DNA of 64,000 nucleotides from positions 310,001-374,000 of the forward strand of contig NZ_JAKZAL010000002.1 of NCBI RefSeq assembly GCF_022538115.1. The letters are read 5' to 3'. The position numbers and the translations under genes were made by a program. The notes beneath the pieces were generated by a model. That model saw only the letters and a program-made list of their open reading frames with translations. It did no database searches and was not told the DNA's origin. The DNA is from Cognataquiflexum rubidum. GTDB taxonomy: Bacteria > Bacteroidota > Bacteroidia > Cytophagales > Cyclobacteriaceae. Below are positions 25,806-35,445 of this stretch, piece by piece. Position 1 is the first letter of the stretch, and every line of letters starts with the position of its first letter.

Positions 25806-26480
25806 CTATTGCATGAAATTGACAGGAATTACTTTTTTGTCCGCCACGGCAAAGGCCTGATCGCTTTTTTCACATTTCATCCTATATAATCCCGTAAACC
25901 TGCCGAATGCCGGCAAAATCATTTGATTCCCCGACCGGAAATAGCAGGGAAGTGTCAATCTCTGCTTGCCTGCTCCGAATAAAGAAATTCCCGGATGGAT
26001 GTGGCCACAGAAGTTGAACAATCCATCAGGGGCGCTTTCCATGGGTTCGTGGGTCAGGATATAATTTTCCAAAACCAACGATTCGGGATGAACCTTCCAA
26101 ACTTCAGAACGGTAAAATGCCTCAGGAAGTATGTCATGATTTCCTTTGATCAAGTGAAACTGACATCCCGGGAAATATCCCGCGAATGCTTCAAGGTCAT
26201 TCCAGGACTCATTCCAATCGCTGTGAAAAAGGTCTCCCAAAAAATAGATATCCGTCGGTTGGAGGCTTTCGATCAGTTTTTGGATTTTGAGAAAATCATG
26301 GATGTGTACTTTTTCAGTAACCGGAATTCCCGATTTTCTGAAGTGCGCGGCCTTGCCAAAATGTGGATCAGCAATAAGCAAGGAATGGCTTCCGGGAAGG
26401 AAAATAGCTTTTTCTGGCAAAAGGCAAACTTCCTTGTCTTGGATTTGGATGGTTTGGGTTCCTTTAGGATAGGTTTGCAT
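25806..26480 (-). CDS. pdeM: PdeM-like metallophosphoesterase (ligase-associated DNA damage response endonuclease family)
   Basis: The 224-residue calcineurin-type phosphoesterase has the metal-binding motifs ADPHFG, FLGDLFHS, KGNHD and CGHIHPG in order, and the C-terminal LPCYFRSGNQMILPAFGRFTG typical of PdeM. In many bacteria PdeM lies beside an ATP-dependent ligase, a Lig-associated exonuclease-like protein and a helicase. None of these is next to it here. The frame extends to a TTG at 26513, but ATG 26480 is the more likely start. Cytosolic; exact substrate not established by sequence. Confidence 0.85.
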   Translation of the reverse strand: MQTYPKGTQTIQIQDKEVCLLPEKAIFLPGSHSLLIADPHFGKAAHFRKSGIPVTEKVHIHDFLKIQKLIESLQPTDIYFLGDLFHSDWNESWNDLEAFAGYFPGCQFHLIKGNHDILPEAFYRSEVWKVHPESLVLENYILTHEPMESAPDGLFNFCGHIHPGISLFGAGKQRLTLPCYFRSGNQMILPAFGRFTGLYRMKCEKSDQAFAVADKKVIPVNFMQ

Positions 26481-26680
26481 TCCTTGATTTTGGATCAAAT
26501 TTTGGGATTTCAAATGAAATGATTAAGAAAATAACATGGCCACTTGAATTGGCGTAGTAAAAGTATTATTATTCGACGGAGATTGAAAAGTATTTGTATT
26601 TACACAATCTTGCCAGTAAAATGATAATCCAATTTAATCCTCGGCATGAGACTGAAATGTCCGGTGCTTCTGACTTCCGA

Positions 26681-26698
26681 CTTCGGTCCTGACCGAAG
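26681..26698. repeat. Short perfect inverted repeat
   Basis: CTTCGGTC (26681-26688), CT, then GACCGAAG (26691-26698). It lies in the divergent gap between pdeM and the DUF2147 gene. The hairpin resembles the dispersed GAAGTCGAAGGG-type words seen at 21.5 kb and could be the remnant of a repeat or a weak terminator. Confidence 0.45.
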
Positions 26699-26749
26699 AA
26701 GAATATTGGGTTAACAGAAAAAAAACCGATAATCACTAAAATTTAAACC

Positions 26750-27193
26750 ATGACTCAAAGAAAAGCAATTTTGACATTTCTTGTTTTATTGATGATAGGG
26801 TTTGGAATCAACGTCCAAGCTCAATCGGCCGATGCCATTGTCGGCAAATGGTACAATACCGAGAAAGATGCCCAAGTGGAAATCTTCAAAGAAGGTGGAA
26901 AATATTCCGGAAAAATCGTGTGGCTGAAAGATCCCACTGAAAACGGAAAACCCAAAGTAGACAAAAACAATACTGATCAAGCCAAGCGGACAAGGCCTAT
27001 CATGGGGATGAAGCTATTGAGCAATTTCGAACATTCCGGCAGTACTTGGGAGAACGGGACCATTTACGATCCCAAAAACGGAAAAACCTATTCCTGCATC
27101 ATCAAGAAGAAAAATGACAAGACGCTTGAAGTCCGCGGTTTTGTTGGGTTTTCAATGATCGGAAGGACAGTGGAGTGGACGAAGGCGGAGTAG
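26750..27193 (+). CDS. DUF2147 secreted protein
   Basis: The 147-residue protein has a signal peptide ending in NVQAQ and a lipocalin-like DUF2147 domain. The domain starts IVGKWYNTEKDAQVEIFKEGGKYSGKIVWL, continues RPIMGMKLLSNF, and ends with GFSMIGRTVEWTK. The family is small, exported and of unknown function. A second gene for a secreted protein follows on the same strand. Confidence 0.88.
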   Translation: MTQRKAILTFLVLLMIGFGINVQAQSADAIVGKWYNTEKDAQVEIFKEGGKYSGKIVWLKDPTENGKPKVDKNNTDQAKRTRPIMGMKLLSNFEHSGSTWENGTIYDPKNGKTYSCIIKKKNDKTLEVRGFVGFSMIGRTVEWTKAE

Positions 27194-27290
27194 GGGGCAA
27201 CAAATTTCTTCTTCGGATAACATGGGTACATTTAAATTTGCCCATAGTCTGAGACAAAAAACTCCAATGCTTTTAAAGTCAAACAAATAC

Positions 27291-27854
27291 ATGAAACAGG
27301 TTGCTGTCTTTTTTATTGCTCTCATTTTTTGTTTTTCCCAAAATGGAGAATCGCAAGAGCTAAAAAACGGTTATGCCGTTCTTTCAAAAAGCGATACGAT
27401 CGCCTGTAAAATTGTTTTTGGTGGTCCAAATGGAACCGACAAAACCCAAATCTCTACCATAACAGCGGATGGCAAGGAGAAAATTTATAAAACAAAGGAT
27501 AAACAAGTTCTTGCTTATGGTTTCGATCAGATGGGAGTGCCATTTGATTATTTGTTTGTTGACCTTGGTCGGAAAGTAGAAACCGGATTTTTCCGGCTGA
27601 TTGAAAACGGGAATCCCTACAAGCTGTATGTTCAAAACAATAGCGAAACCGTCAACGGAGTGACTACCACTACACCATATTATGTGTTATTCAATGGAAG
27701 AGGAGATTCCGTAGATTTTTTGGTGAGTGGAGTCAGTGGATGGAAAAAAAAGCTGGAGGAATTTTTAAAAGATGATCCGGAGGCGATAGAAAACTTGAAA
27801 AGTGTCAACCGGCAAGATGTATTGAAATTCATCAAAAGCCTGAATGAAAATTGA
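27291..27854 (+). CDS. Secreted protein of unknown function
   Basis: I do not recognise the family. The 187-residue product starts with a signal peptide (MKQVAVFFIALIFCFSQNGES). The mature region is beta-rich and begins LKNGYAVLSKSDTIACKIVFGG, a pattern often seen in Bacteroidota secreted proteins. The C-terminus is helical and acidic (KKLEEFLKDDPEAIENL). The frame is open to 27222, but the signal peptide begins at ATG 27291. It follows the DUF2147 gene by 97 bases. A hairpin that could be its terminator lies 80 bases downstream. Confidence 0.6.
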   Translation: MKQVAVFFIALIFCFSQNGESQELKNGYAVLSKSDTIACKIVFGGPNGTDKTQISTITADGKEKIYKTKDKQVLAYGFDQMGVPFDYLFVDLGRKVETGFFRLIENGNPYKLYVQNNSETVNGVTTTTPYYVLFNGRGDSVDFLVSGVSGWKKKLEEFLKDDPEAIENLKSVNRQDVLKFIKSLNEN

Positions 27855-28163
27855 TTACAGGGGGAATTAAGTATTATTTTCTAGGAGTATACTAAGCCCT
27901 CTTATGACGTAGTGAAACATCTGATGCTATGACTGGGTGTGATTTGTAATTACACCCTTTTATCTATCCAATTTGTAATTGGATTCAAATGAAAAATGGT
28001 AATCCTTGGTAATTTGAATTTAAAATTCAGAAAAAATAAAGGGTGTAGATACAATCTATAACTGGCGCTAAATTCATTTTACACCTAGGTGGAGGCCTAA
28101 TTGAAAATTCGCCTAGCGGATACGCCAAACAATGTCCAAGTTGGGATACATTTACTTCATTGG
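27855..28163. other. 309-base gap without a gene; hairpins only
   Basis: Besides the terminator at 27935-27962, the region contains GGGTGTAGATACA near 28042, repeating the GGGTGT of that hairpin, and an imperfect inverted repeat near 28094-28120 (AGGCCTAATT / AAATTCGCCT). No ORF longer than about 25 codons with coding character was seen. Confidence 0.4.
27935..27962 (+). terminator. Probable intrinsic terminator
   Basis: GGGTGT (27935-27940) pairs with ACACCC (27952-27957), with ATT/AAT pairing inside, and is followed by TTTTAT. It lies about 80 bases after the preceding stop. Confidence 0.5.
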
Positions 28164-30098
28164 TCACCTATCAACAAATTCATTTAACTGCTGGACCAAC
28201 TGTTCTCCCGAACTTGGTCGAAGTATTCCTTCTTTGACTAAATTCCCCTCTTTTGTAATCAACATGTAAGTGGGAAATCCGGTGATGTTAAGTTCTTTAT
28301 CAAATTTTTGGAAGTCAGTTTTGTCGAGAAAAAAATGTTCCCCCACCAAACCAAATTTCTTTACTTGATTTTCGAAAGCTTCCCTTTCTGAACTGCCACA
28401 GATATAGGCGAATACAACTTCTTCAGGAGCGGTTTTTTTAAGGATTTCTGCATATTTAAATTCACTGATACATGGTCCACACCAAGTGGCCCACACGTCG
28501 ATATAAATTACTTTCCCGGGATATTTTTCTTTGAGTTGGGCAATGACGTTGTCACCATTTTCGGCAATTGCTACACCATCGATAAAACGTTGGTTTTTTG
28601 TACGTTCAAAATCCTCGATTTTGTTTTGGATCAATGCCAAAACTTCCGGTTTAAGACCAAGAGTATCCAATTGGTTGAGGATAGATTCCGAAATTCCTAC
28701 CCCAATAGTTTGAAAACTCATATCCAAGAAAATGGCAATAATACTTGATCTGGGAAGGTCTCCAAGATCATTGATTTTCTGTTGTAGATGTTCCCATTGG
28801 GCCAAAGGATAAAATTTGGCCATATCAGACTTGAAATTTTGGCTTAATTCCTTGAATTCCTCAGAAAGAACGAGGCTATCAGCCGGAATTCCCGATTCCA
28901 ATTGCATACGCCAGTTTTCTACACTTGCCATTTGGGATTCGGACAGATCCTGAGTTTTTAAAAAATCATAAGTCATAGTGTTTACTTTACTGATTATCTT
29001 TTTTCCCTCAGAAGGACGCATGGGCATTGTAAATTCCCTTATGAATCCAGGATAGTCCAAGCTTATTAAATCCATTAAGTCGTTGTCAATTAGCTTTTTT
29101 ACATCTTGGATATAATCATCAGGGACATCGGCAACAGTTATTCTACCATCTACTATCCCGTTGTGTAACCAAATGTATCTCATCAAATCCTTTGCTGTGT
29201 TAATTCTCACATCTCGGAGATTTATATCTTTTACCAAATCACTGACAGGTATAGAATCAAAATAACTTTTGTAGAACTCTTCATGCTTTTTCATCATCCC
29301 GATACGATATTCCATAAAGTTTTCCGGATCAAGGGTTTTCTGCAAACTATCAGTAAGAAAATACTCCCTGACTTTCATGAATTCCGGTACAAGTAGCCTT
29401 CTTTCTTCATTTTCCACTGCCAGATCTCCCATAAAATCGAGATTCTTTACTTCATTCCAACTTGAAATTCCTCCACGAAAAGAACTCTCATCCACTACAA
29501 TTGCCTGCTTTGCACCTGGAGTAGCATAATATGTGAAAAAGGCATTTCCTATTTGAACCATCACCTCATTGGGGTAATCCAAAGGGAAAATCACTTTGAA
29601 CTTCCCATGCTCATCCACATCTCCGGAAAATTGCATTTGCTCTTCTGAGAATGCATGATTGTACATAACTTTAACAATGGATGGCATTGACTCTTTTGGG
29701 ACAAAAAGACCCTGTAAGAGCACCTGATCTTGTTTGAAAAAGTCACTGCTGATATTTGACTGTCCTACCTTCCTATTTTTAAGATCAGTTGATTTTTGGG
29801 ATTGAACAGGGATTTTTTCAGTTCCATTTTCTAAAAAATAGTCCTTCCCAACCTGAGAAAGAGAAAGTTGAAGTTGCTTATCTAAGTTTTTCAAGATGAA
29901 TTTACCTGAATCAATAAACTCAACTTCCCAAAATTCCCCTTCATATAGTGCAAAATCCTGTGTAATCAAAAGCCTTAATTCATTGCTGCCATCGGTGGCG
30001 TACCAACTTCTGAGAATGGGTTTGGAAGGAGCTTCTTGTGAAAAAACTTGAAAATTGAGGGAAAAAAGCAGAATAAAGTAAAAGACTGTAATTTTCAT
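28164..30098 (-). CDS. Secreted protein with C-terminal TlpA-like thioredoxin domain
   Basis: The 644-residue protein begins with a signal peptide (to about residue 20). It has a long helical and beta N-terminal region without a recognised domain, then a TlpA/ResA-like thioredoxin fold over about the last 130 residues. The active site is WATWCGPC, and the cis-Pro loop is GFPTYMLI. Such proteins act in the periplasm as disulfide reductases. In Bacteroidota this architecture is common and often of unknown target. The gene is not in an obvious operon. Confidence 0.85.
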   Translation of the reverse strand: MKITVFYFILLFSLNFQVFSQEAPSKPILRSWYATDGSNELRLLITQDFALYEGEFWEVEFIDSGKFILKNLDKQLQLSLSQVGKDYFLENGTEKIPVQSQKSTDLKNRKVGQSNISSDFFKQDQVLLQGLFVPKESMPSIVKVMYNHAFSEEQMQFSGDVDEHGKFKVIFPLDYPNEVMVQIGNAFFTYYATPGAKQAIVVDESSFRGGISSWNEVKNLDFMGDLAVENEERRLLVPEFMKVREYFLTDSLQKTLDPENFMEYRIGMMKKHEEFYKSYFDSIPVSDLVKDINLRDVRINTAKDLMRYIWLHNGIVDGRITVADVPDDYIQDVKKLIDNDLMDLISLDYPGFIREFTMPMRPSEGKKIISKVNTMTYDFLKTQDLSESQMASVENWRMQLESGIPADSLVLSEEFKELSQNFKSDMAKFYPLAQWEHLQQKINDLGDLPRSSIIAIFLDMSFQTIGVGISESILNQLDTLGLKPEVLALIQNKIEDFERTKNQRFIDGVAIAENGDNVIAQLKEKYPGKVIYIDVWATWCGPCISEFKYAEILKKTAPEEVVFAYICGSSEREAFENQVKKFGLVGEHFFLDKTDFQKFDKELNITGFPTYMLITKEGNLVKEGILRPSSGEQLVQQLNEFVDR

Positions 30099-30196
30099 AG
30101 TTTGAATTGGTTTCCTAGTAAATGTATTAAGTTCTTATTAATAGAACAATAAATTTTTTCCTACACCTAACACAGGAACCTTTGGACTGATTTCAA

Positions 30197-30589
30197 TCAT
30201 TCCCAAATCCCCACTGGCACGATCTCCAATACATTTCCAAAGGGATCGTCGAAATAAAAACTTTTCAGGCCGTGGTTCCATTCCTGCTCGTGGGTGAGGG
30301 TGATTCCTTTTTCGAGCAGGTTGGATTTGGCCTTCAGGTAATCTCGCTTGCTTACTTCAAAAGCGATATGCTGCTTTCCGTAAGCATAATGTGGAGGCAA
30401 TGTCTTTTCAAATTTGGTTACCTCCGGGATGAAACACAGCAATACAGAACTGCCACAACGGAAAAAAATATGTCTGTCTGCCACTTTGGATATGATGGGC
30501 ATTTCAAGGATTTGGCTGTAAAAGTTTTCAGCCAGATCCAAGTCTGTGACGTAAAGACAGGTTTCCTTGATTTGGGTATATTTCATCAT
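30197..30589 (-). CDS. VOC-family (glyoxalase-fold) protein
   Basis: The 130-residue protein is a two-module vicinal-oxygen-chelate protein. The first module starts ETCLYVTDLDLAENFYSQIL and the second has KQHIAFEVS, then FYFDDPFGNVLEIVP. The His in HIAFEV and the Glu in NVLEIV are in the usual metal-ligand positions. VOC proteins include glyoxalase I, fosfomycin resistance proteins and dioxygenases, and sequence alone does not decide which. It has two adjacent start codons (MM) and stands alone. Confidence 0.88.
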   Translation of the reverse strand: MMKYTQIKETCLYVTDLDLAENFYSQILEMPIISKVADRHIFFRCGSSVLLCFIPEVTKFEKTLPPHYAYGKQHIAFEVSKRDYLKAKSNLLEKGITLTHEQEWNHGLKSFYFDDPFGNVLEIVPVGIWE

Positions 30590-30759
30590 AGAAGCTACAA
30601 AAAAACAAATGCTGCAGAAAGGTAAATGTGGAGGAGTGAACTATACTTTTTTAACCTTTCGGTTTTTTGGAATAGATGGTAAATGAAATTACCTATTTGG
30701 ATTTGGACTACGCTGTTTTTTGATTTCAATATGCTATCTTGTTAGTTTAATCCAATCCT

Positions 30760-31899
30760 ATGAAATACCTGCATCCCGTTAATTACTTTCTTTTGTTTTT
30801 GCTCCTATTTTGGTCATGTTCTCCTCCAAAAGAGGAGGAGACCATACCCGAATTTGAATTTGAGGTCGCTGAAAAATTCAAAACCTTTCCCTTGCCGGAG
30901 GATGTCGGGCATCTGGATTTGTATTTCCAGTCTATAGAGGACAAGTATTTTTTTCTCTTCGATTACAAAACCAAGCAACTTTTGACTTATTCCATCCCTG
31001 AAAATCGCCTGCTCAAAACCATCAGGTTTGAAGAAGAGGGGCCTGCTGGTGTCGGGAACAATATTGCAGGTCTTTATATCGAAAGCCCCGATGTGATATA
31101 CCTGACTGCGGGTATCAATACACTTTTCAAATTTGATGGTGACGGTAATTTGCTCCAAAAATCCCCGATCAATGTAGAGGGATTGGAAGAAAAAGGAATT
31201 AGTTTATTCTCTAACATCTTTACTTTAGCAAAAGACGGCTTTTACTTTCCTGCCTTTCCAATGGTATTTGCATGGACATCTGTAACTCCGGAGGAATTGA
31301 CCAAAATCCCGAATTTGATGAGGTATGACACCCTTAGCAAGACGTTTACACCGGTAAGTTACTTTCCTGAGGAATTTGTCGGGGATAACCTCAACAAGTC
31401 AATCTTTCCTTTGCTGTCTTTGGGTCCTGACGACATGCCTGTGATCAACATGAATTTCAGAAATATTTACCGGTTGAGGGAGGGAGAAATTGTTTCATCA
31501 TTTGCAGGACATTCTGCTTTTCCCAACGATCCGCCGATATCCAAGTCTCCCAATATGTTTGAGGACATGCCCGAGATTATGAAGATCGTAAACCATGTGG
31601 ATATCTATACAGACCTGTTTTATTTCAAAAACCTGGAGCTGATGGTAAGGGTTGCAAAATTTGAGGATGTCCCTGAAAACGTTTTTGAAACAGGTTCTTT
31701 CTTGGCTTCAAAGTGGGGCTTGGTATTTTTGGATAAGGAATTCAACAAAGTCGGCGAAATGGCATTGGAACCGGATAGGTATAATGGGCAATACATTTTT
31801 GAAGACCCTGAGGGGATTTGGATCTCAACAGACCATCCGGACAACCCGGCCCTCTCGGAAGATTTTATAAGGTTTCAATTGATACAGATAAAAAAATAA
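30760..31899 (+). CDS. DUF4221-like lipoprotein
   Basis: The 379-residue protein has a lipobox near residue 20 (FWSCSPPKEEE), so it is a probable outer-membrane or periplasmic lipoprotein. The mature part has repeated beta-propeller-like segments (YFFLFDYKTKQLLTYSI, NTLFKFDGDGNLLQ). It resembles the DUF4221 proteins that are expanded in Cyclobacteriaceae, whose function is not known. It is monocistronic and convergent with metX. Confidence 0.7.
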   Translation: MKYLHPVNYFLLFLLLFWSCSPPKEEETIPEFEFEVAEKFKTFPLPEDVGHLDLYFQSIEDKYFFLFDYKTKQLLTYSIPENRLLKTIRFEEEGPAGVGNNIAGLYIESPDVIYLTAGINTLFKFDGDGNLLQKSPINVEGLEEKGISLFSNIFTLAKDGFYFPAFPMVFAWTSVTPEELTKIPNLMRYDTLSKTFTPVSYFPEEFVGDNLNKSIFPLLSLGPDDMPVINMNFRNIYRLREGEIVSSFAGHSAFPNDPPISKSPNMFEDMPEIMKIVNHVDIYTDLFYFKNLELMVRVAKFEDVPENVFETGSFLASKWGLVFLDKEFNKVGEMALEPDRYNGQYIFEDPEGIWISTDHPDNPALSEDFIRFQLIQIKK

Positions 31900-31926
31900 G
31901 GGACCTGTTTTTGCAGAATCCCTTTT
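31892..31926. terminator. Bidirectional intrinsic terminator
   Basis: AAGGGA (31898-31903) pairs with TCCCTT (31919-31924), and CTG/CAG pairs inside. There is an A-run on the left and TTTT on the right. It separates the convergent DUF4221 and metX genes. Confidence 0.6.
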
Positions 31927-31948
31927 CATTCAAAATCCATAAGTGCAA

Positions 31949-33004
31949 TTACCCATTATTCTCTAGGTAAAATCCCTTCAAAATATACTGCAACTGCCCA
32001 TATTCGATTAGAAAAGCATCGTGGCCGTAGGGAGATTGGATTTCTCTGTAAGTCCCTTTGGAAACATGCCGGGATATGAATTGGGATTCTTCTTTGAGGA
32101 ACAATAAATCCCTGTCCACTCCGATTGCCAATACTTTGGAGGGTATTTTCTGGAGTACTTTTTCCGTTCCTCCGCGTCCGCGTCCAAGGTCATGACTGTC
32201 CATGGCTTTGCTTAGCACCCAATAGGAAAATGCATTGAACCTGTTTCCGAGTTTTTGACCCTGATACCTGAGGTAAGAGGAAATGCGGAAGTTGTCCAGT
32301 TTTTCTTCGGTATCGCTTTGCTTGAGGGCAAAGTCCTCAGGATGTCTGTAAGAAAGCATGGCAATCGCCCTTGCGGCTTCCATCCCTTTTTTGCCGGCAT
32401 CCGCATGGTTTTCTCCCCAGGTACAATCGGACTCGATCGCCATTCTTTGCGTTTCATTGAAGCCTATGGTCCAGGGGGAAGTCTTCGCATTTGAAGCAAG
32501 GATGATGGTGTTTTTGACTTGATCCTGCAGAAGATATGCCCACTCGATGGCAACTTGACCTCCAAGCGAACCTCCAATGACGGTGTTGATGGTATTGATT
32601 CCAAGATATTCTCTGAGATAATCCAATGACCTTGCCATATCCCTTGTGCTGAGATTCGGAAAATCATAGTAGTAAGGTTTTCCTGTCAGGGGATTTTCTG
32701 AAAGGGGACTGCTCGAACCGTAGCAAGAACCCAGCAAGTTGGCGCAAACGATAAAATACTTGCCCGGGTCATAAAATTTATCTTCCCCGACCATACCGTT
32801 CCACCATTCTTGGACTTTGGCATCTCCGGTGAGCGCATGGATGACCCAGATGACATTGTCTTTTGCTGTGGTCAGACGTCCTTGGGTGGTATAGGCCAGT
32901 TGGAATCCGGGAAGAGACTCTCCAGACTCCAGGTCAAATACACCCTCATGCGTGTAGGTTTCTTGCGCCATATCAATAATCAGGTAGTTGCTTGCTACAT
33001 TCAT
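31949..33004 (-). CDS. metX: Homoserine O-acetyltransferase
   Basis: MetX acetylates homoserine with acetyl-CoA, the first committed step to methionine. The 351-residue alpha/beta-hydrolase-fold enzyme has the nucleophile Ser146 in GGSLGGQ. The acid Asp lies in GVDRDLLF, and the His in SPYGHDAFL, near the C-terminus. NLLGSCYGSSSP is a family motif. A second in-frame ATG lies 33 bases after the chosen start. The gene is 42 bases downstream of metY on the same strand, and the pair is preceded by a SAM-I riboswitch. Confidence 0.94.
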   Translation of the reverse strand: MNVASNYLIIDMAQETYTHEGVFDLESGESLPGFQLAYTTQGRLTTAKDNVIWVIHALTGDAKVQEWWNGMVGEDKFYDPGKYFIVCANLLGSCYGSSSPLSENPLTGKPYYYDFPNLSTRDMARSLDYLREYLGINTINTVIGGSLGGQVAIEWAYLLQDQVKNTIILASNAKTSPWTIGFNETQRMAIESDCTWGENHADAGKKGMEAARAIAMLSYRHPEDFALKQSDTEEKLDNFRISSYLRYQGQKLGNRFNAFSYWVLSKAMDSHDLGRGRGGTEKVLQKIPSKVLAIGVDRDLLFLKEESQFISRHVSKGTYREIQSPYGHDAFLIEYGQLQYILKGFYLENNG

Positions 33005-33046
33005 TACTTTACTATTGGAATTCTTCTCAGGTTTTCCTGAATTTTT

Positions 33047-34357
<1,311 letters not shown>

Positions 34358-34535
34358 TTATGGTTTAGTGAAAAGTTGTAGATTTTAACAGGATTAAATT
34401 TAAACCTTTTGCTTTGGTAAAAGAAAAAAATTAGTTCCGATTACGGAGAAGCCTACAAAGTTTTCTTCCAATACTGATGGTGTGAATCTTAAAAGGAAGG
34501 GATAATTGAGGAGGTATTGATCCATGATGTTAAGA

Positions 34536-34637
34536 ATTTATATTTCCAGGGAATTTTACCTGGCAGGATTTGGCACCTTGGATTTTCCTGGTTGCCAGAG
34601 GGTCGCAGAGCCTGTCTCTTACCTCTTCTTTATAAAT
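34536..34637 (-). promoter_or_regulatory. SAM-I (S-box) riboswitch upstream of metY-metX
   Basis: Read on the minus strand, the leader has AAGAGGTAAGAGACAGGCTC, then CCTCTGGCAACC, then AAGGTGCCAAATCC, the conserved S-box core and P3 segment. P1 closes between ATTTATA (34637-34631) and TATAAAT (34542-34536). The P2 arm pairs AGAGG with CCTCT. The P4-like hairpin CCAGG/CCTGG follows. About 190 bases separate it from the metY start. No obvious terminator hairpin was found in that stretch, so control might be translational or through a long leader. Confidence 0.88.
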
Positions 34638-34998
34638 CCCCACTCAAAAAGTGAAAGGACAATGCAAATAAATAGTTGAAATGCCGGATATGCAAGACTC
34701 ATGAAAAATATTTTCCTGTATAGTCTAGAATAAGTTTATGGTCGACTAGATTAGACAATGAGGTAAACAGACTTATCCATTTGGACTTTCGAAAGAATTT
34801 TTGAGAGGGCTGCTTTTTTATTTGGTCAAAAATCTGATTGTCAAAAAGTAAAGGCTTTAAGAAAAGCTACCTTGTCATCCGGTCAGTTGATTGGGACAGG
34901 ATTGAGTTCGTAAACTTGACTTAAAACCTTTTCCGAAAATACTTATATACCACCTTGGGCTTTTGCGAAGTGAGTTTAGGGAAAATCGAAATCGTGAA
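34638..34998. other. 361-base gap without a gene
   Basis: The gap lies between the riboswitch (read leftward) and the YbjQ stop. It is AT-rich and must contain the metY promoter. No convincing ORF, RNA fold or repeat was seen. Confidence 0.4.
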
Positions 34999-35322
34999 TT
35001 AAAAGATTTTCTCAATCTTGACGGCGGTACCTGCTGCTGTCACCATCAGCATTCCATCTCTGATGGTCTCATAATCCAAGTCGATCCCCACGATTGCGGT
35101 CGCGCCAAAAGCCCTTGCCTGCATTTCCATCTCGGACATGGCAGTGGCTTTTGCCTCCCGTAATACCTGCTCATAGGCACCTGACCTGCCGCCTACGATG
35201 TCGGTGATGCTGGCAAAGAAATCTTTAAAAACATTGGCGCCGATAATGGTTTCGCCTGAAACAATGCCGAGGTAGGCAGTAATTTTATATCCCTCTAGAC
35301 TTGGTGTAGTACTTACTATCAT
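34999..35322 (-). CDS. YbjQ/UPF0145-family protein
   Basis: The 107-residue protein matches the YbjQ (DUF74) family. It has [22 protein letters not shown] at the start, a central [31 protein letters not shown], and the final AAGTAVKIE strand. The family forms small beta-rich oligomers sometimes called heavy-metal-binding, but the function is not established. It is cytosolic and stands alone. Confidence 0.9.
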   Translation of the reverse strand: MIVSTTPSLEGYKITAYLGIVSGETIIGANVFKDFFASITDIVGGRSGAYEQVLREAKATAMSEMEMQARAFGATAIVGIDLDYETIRDGMLMVTAAGTAVKIEKIF

Positions 35323-35397
35323 TTTTTTATGGTTTATGATTCAACATTCTTACGGATACCAAGACAATTGGATATCTCTATTTTCAGCAAGTTAACA

Positions 35398-35431
35398 AAA
35401 AAATAAACCGCAGCTTTTTGGGCTGCGGTTT
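35398..35431 (-). terminator. Intrinsic terminator after the amidohydrolase operon
   Basis: AAACCGCAGC (35405-35414), a 7-base loop, and GCTGCGGTTT (35422-35431) form a perfect 10-bp stem. On the minus strand it is followed by ATTTTTTTG. It lies 15 bases past the last amidohydrolase gene. Confidence 0.85.
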
Positions 35432-35445
35432 GATTTTGGATCAAA

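Noticed and set aside
28094-28140. Possible integron attC-like or transposon end near GCCTAGCGGATACGCC
   Set aside because: It lacks the paired RYYYAAC/GTTRRRY core sites, and no integrase or transposase gene is near.
34963-35163. Plus-strand ORF opposite the YbjQ gene
   Set aside because: The YbjQ family match is clear on the minus strand; the plus-strand product is Cys/His-rich by chance.
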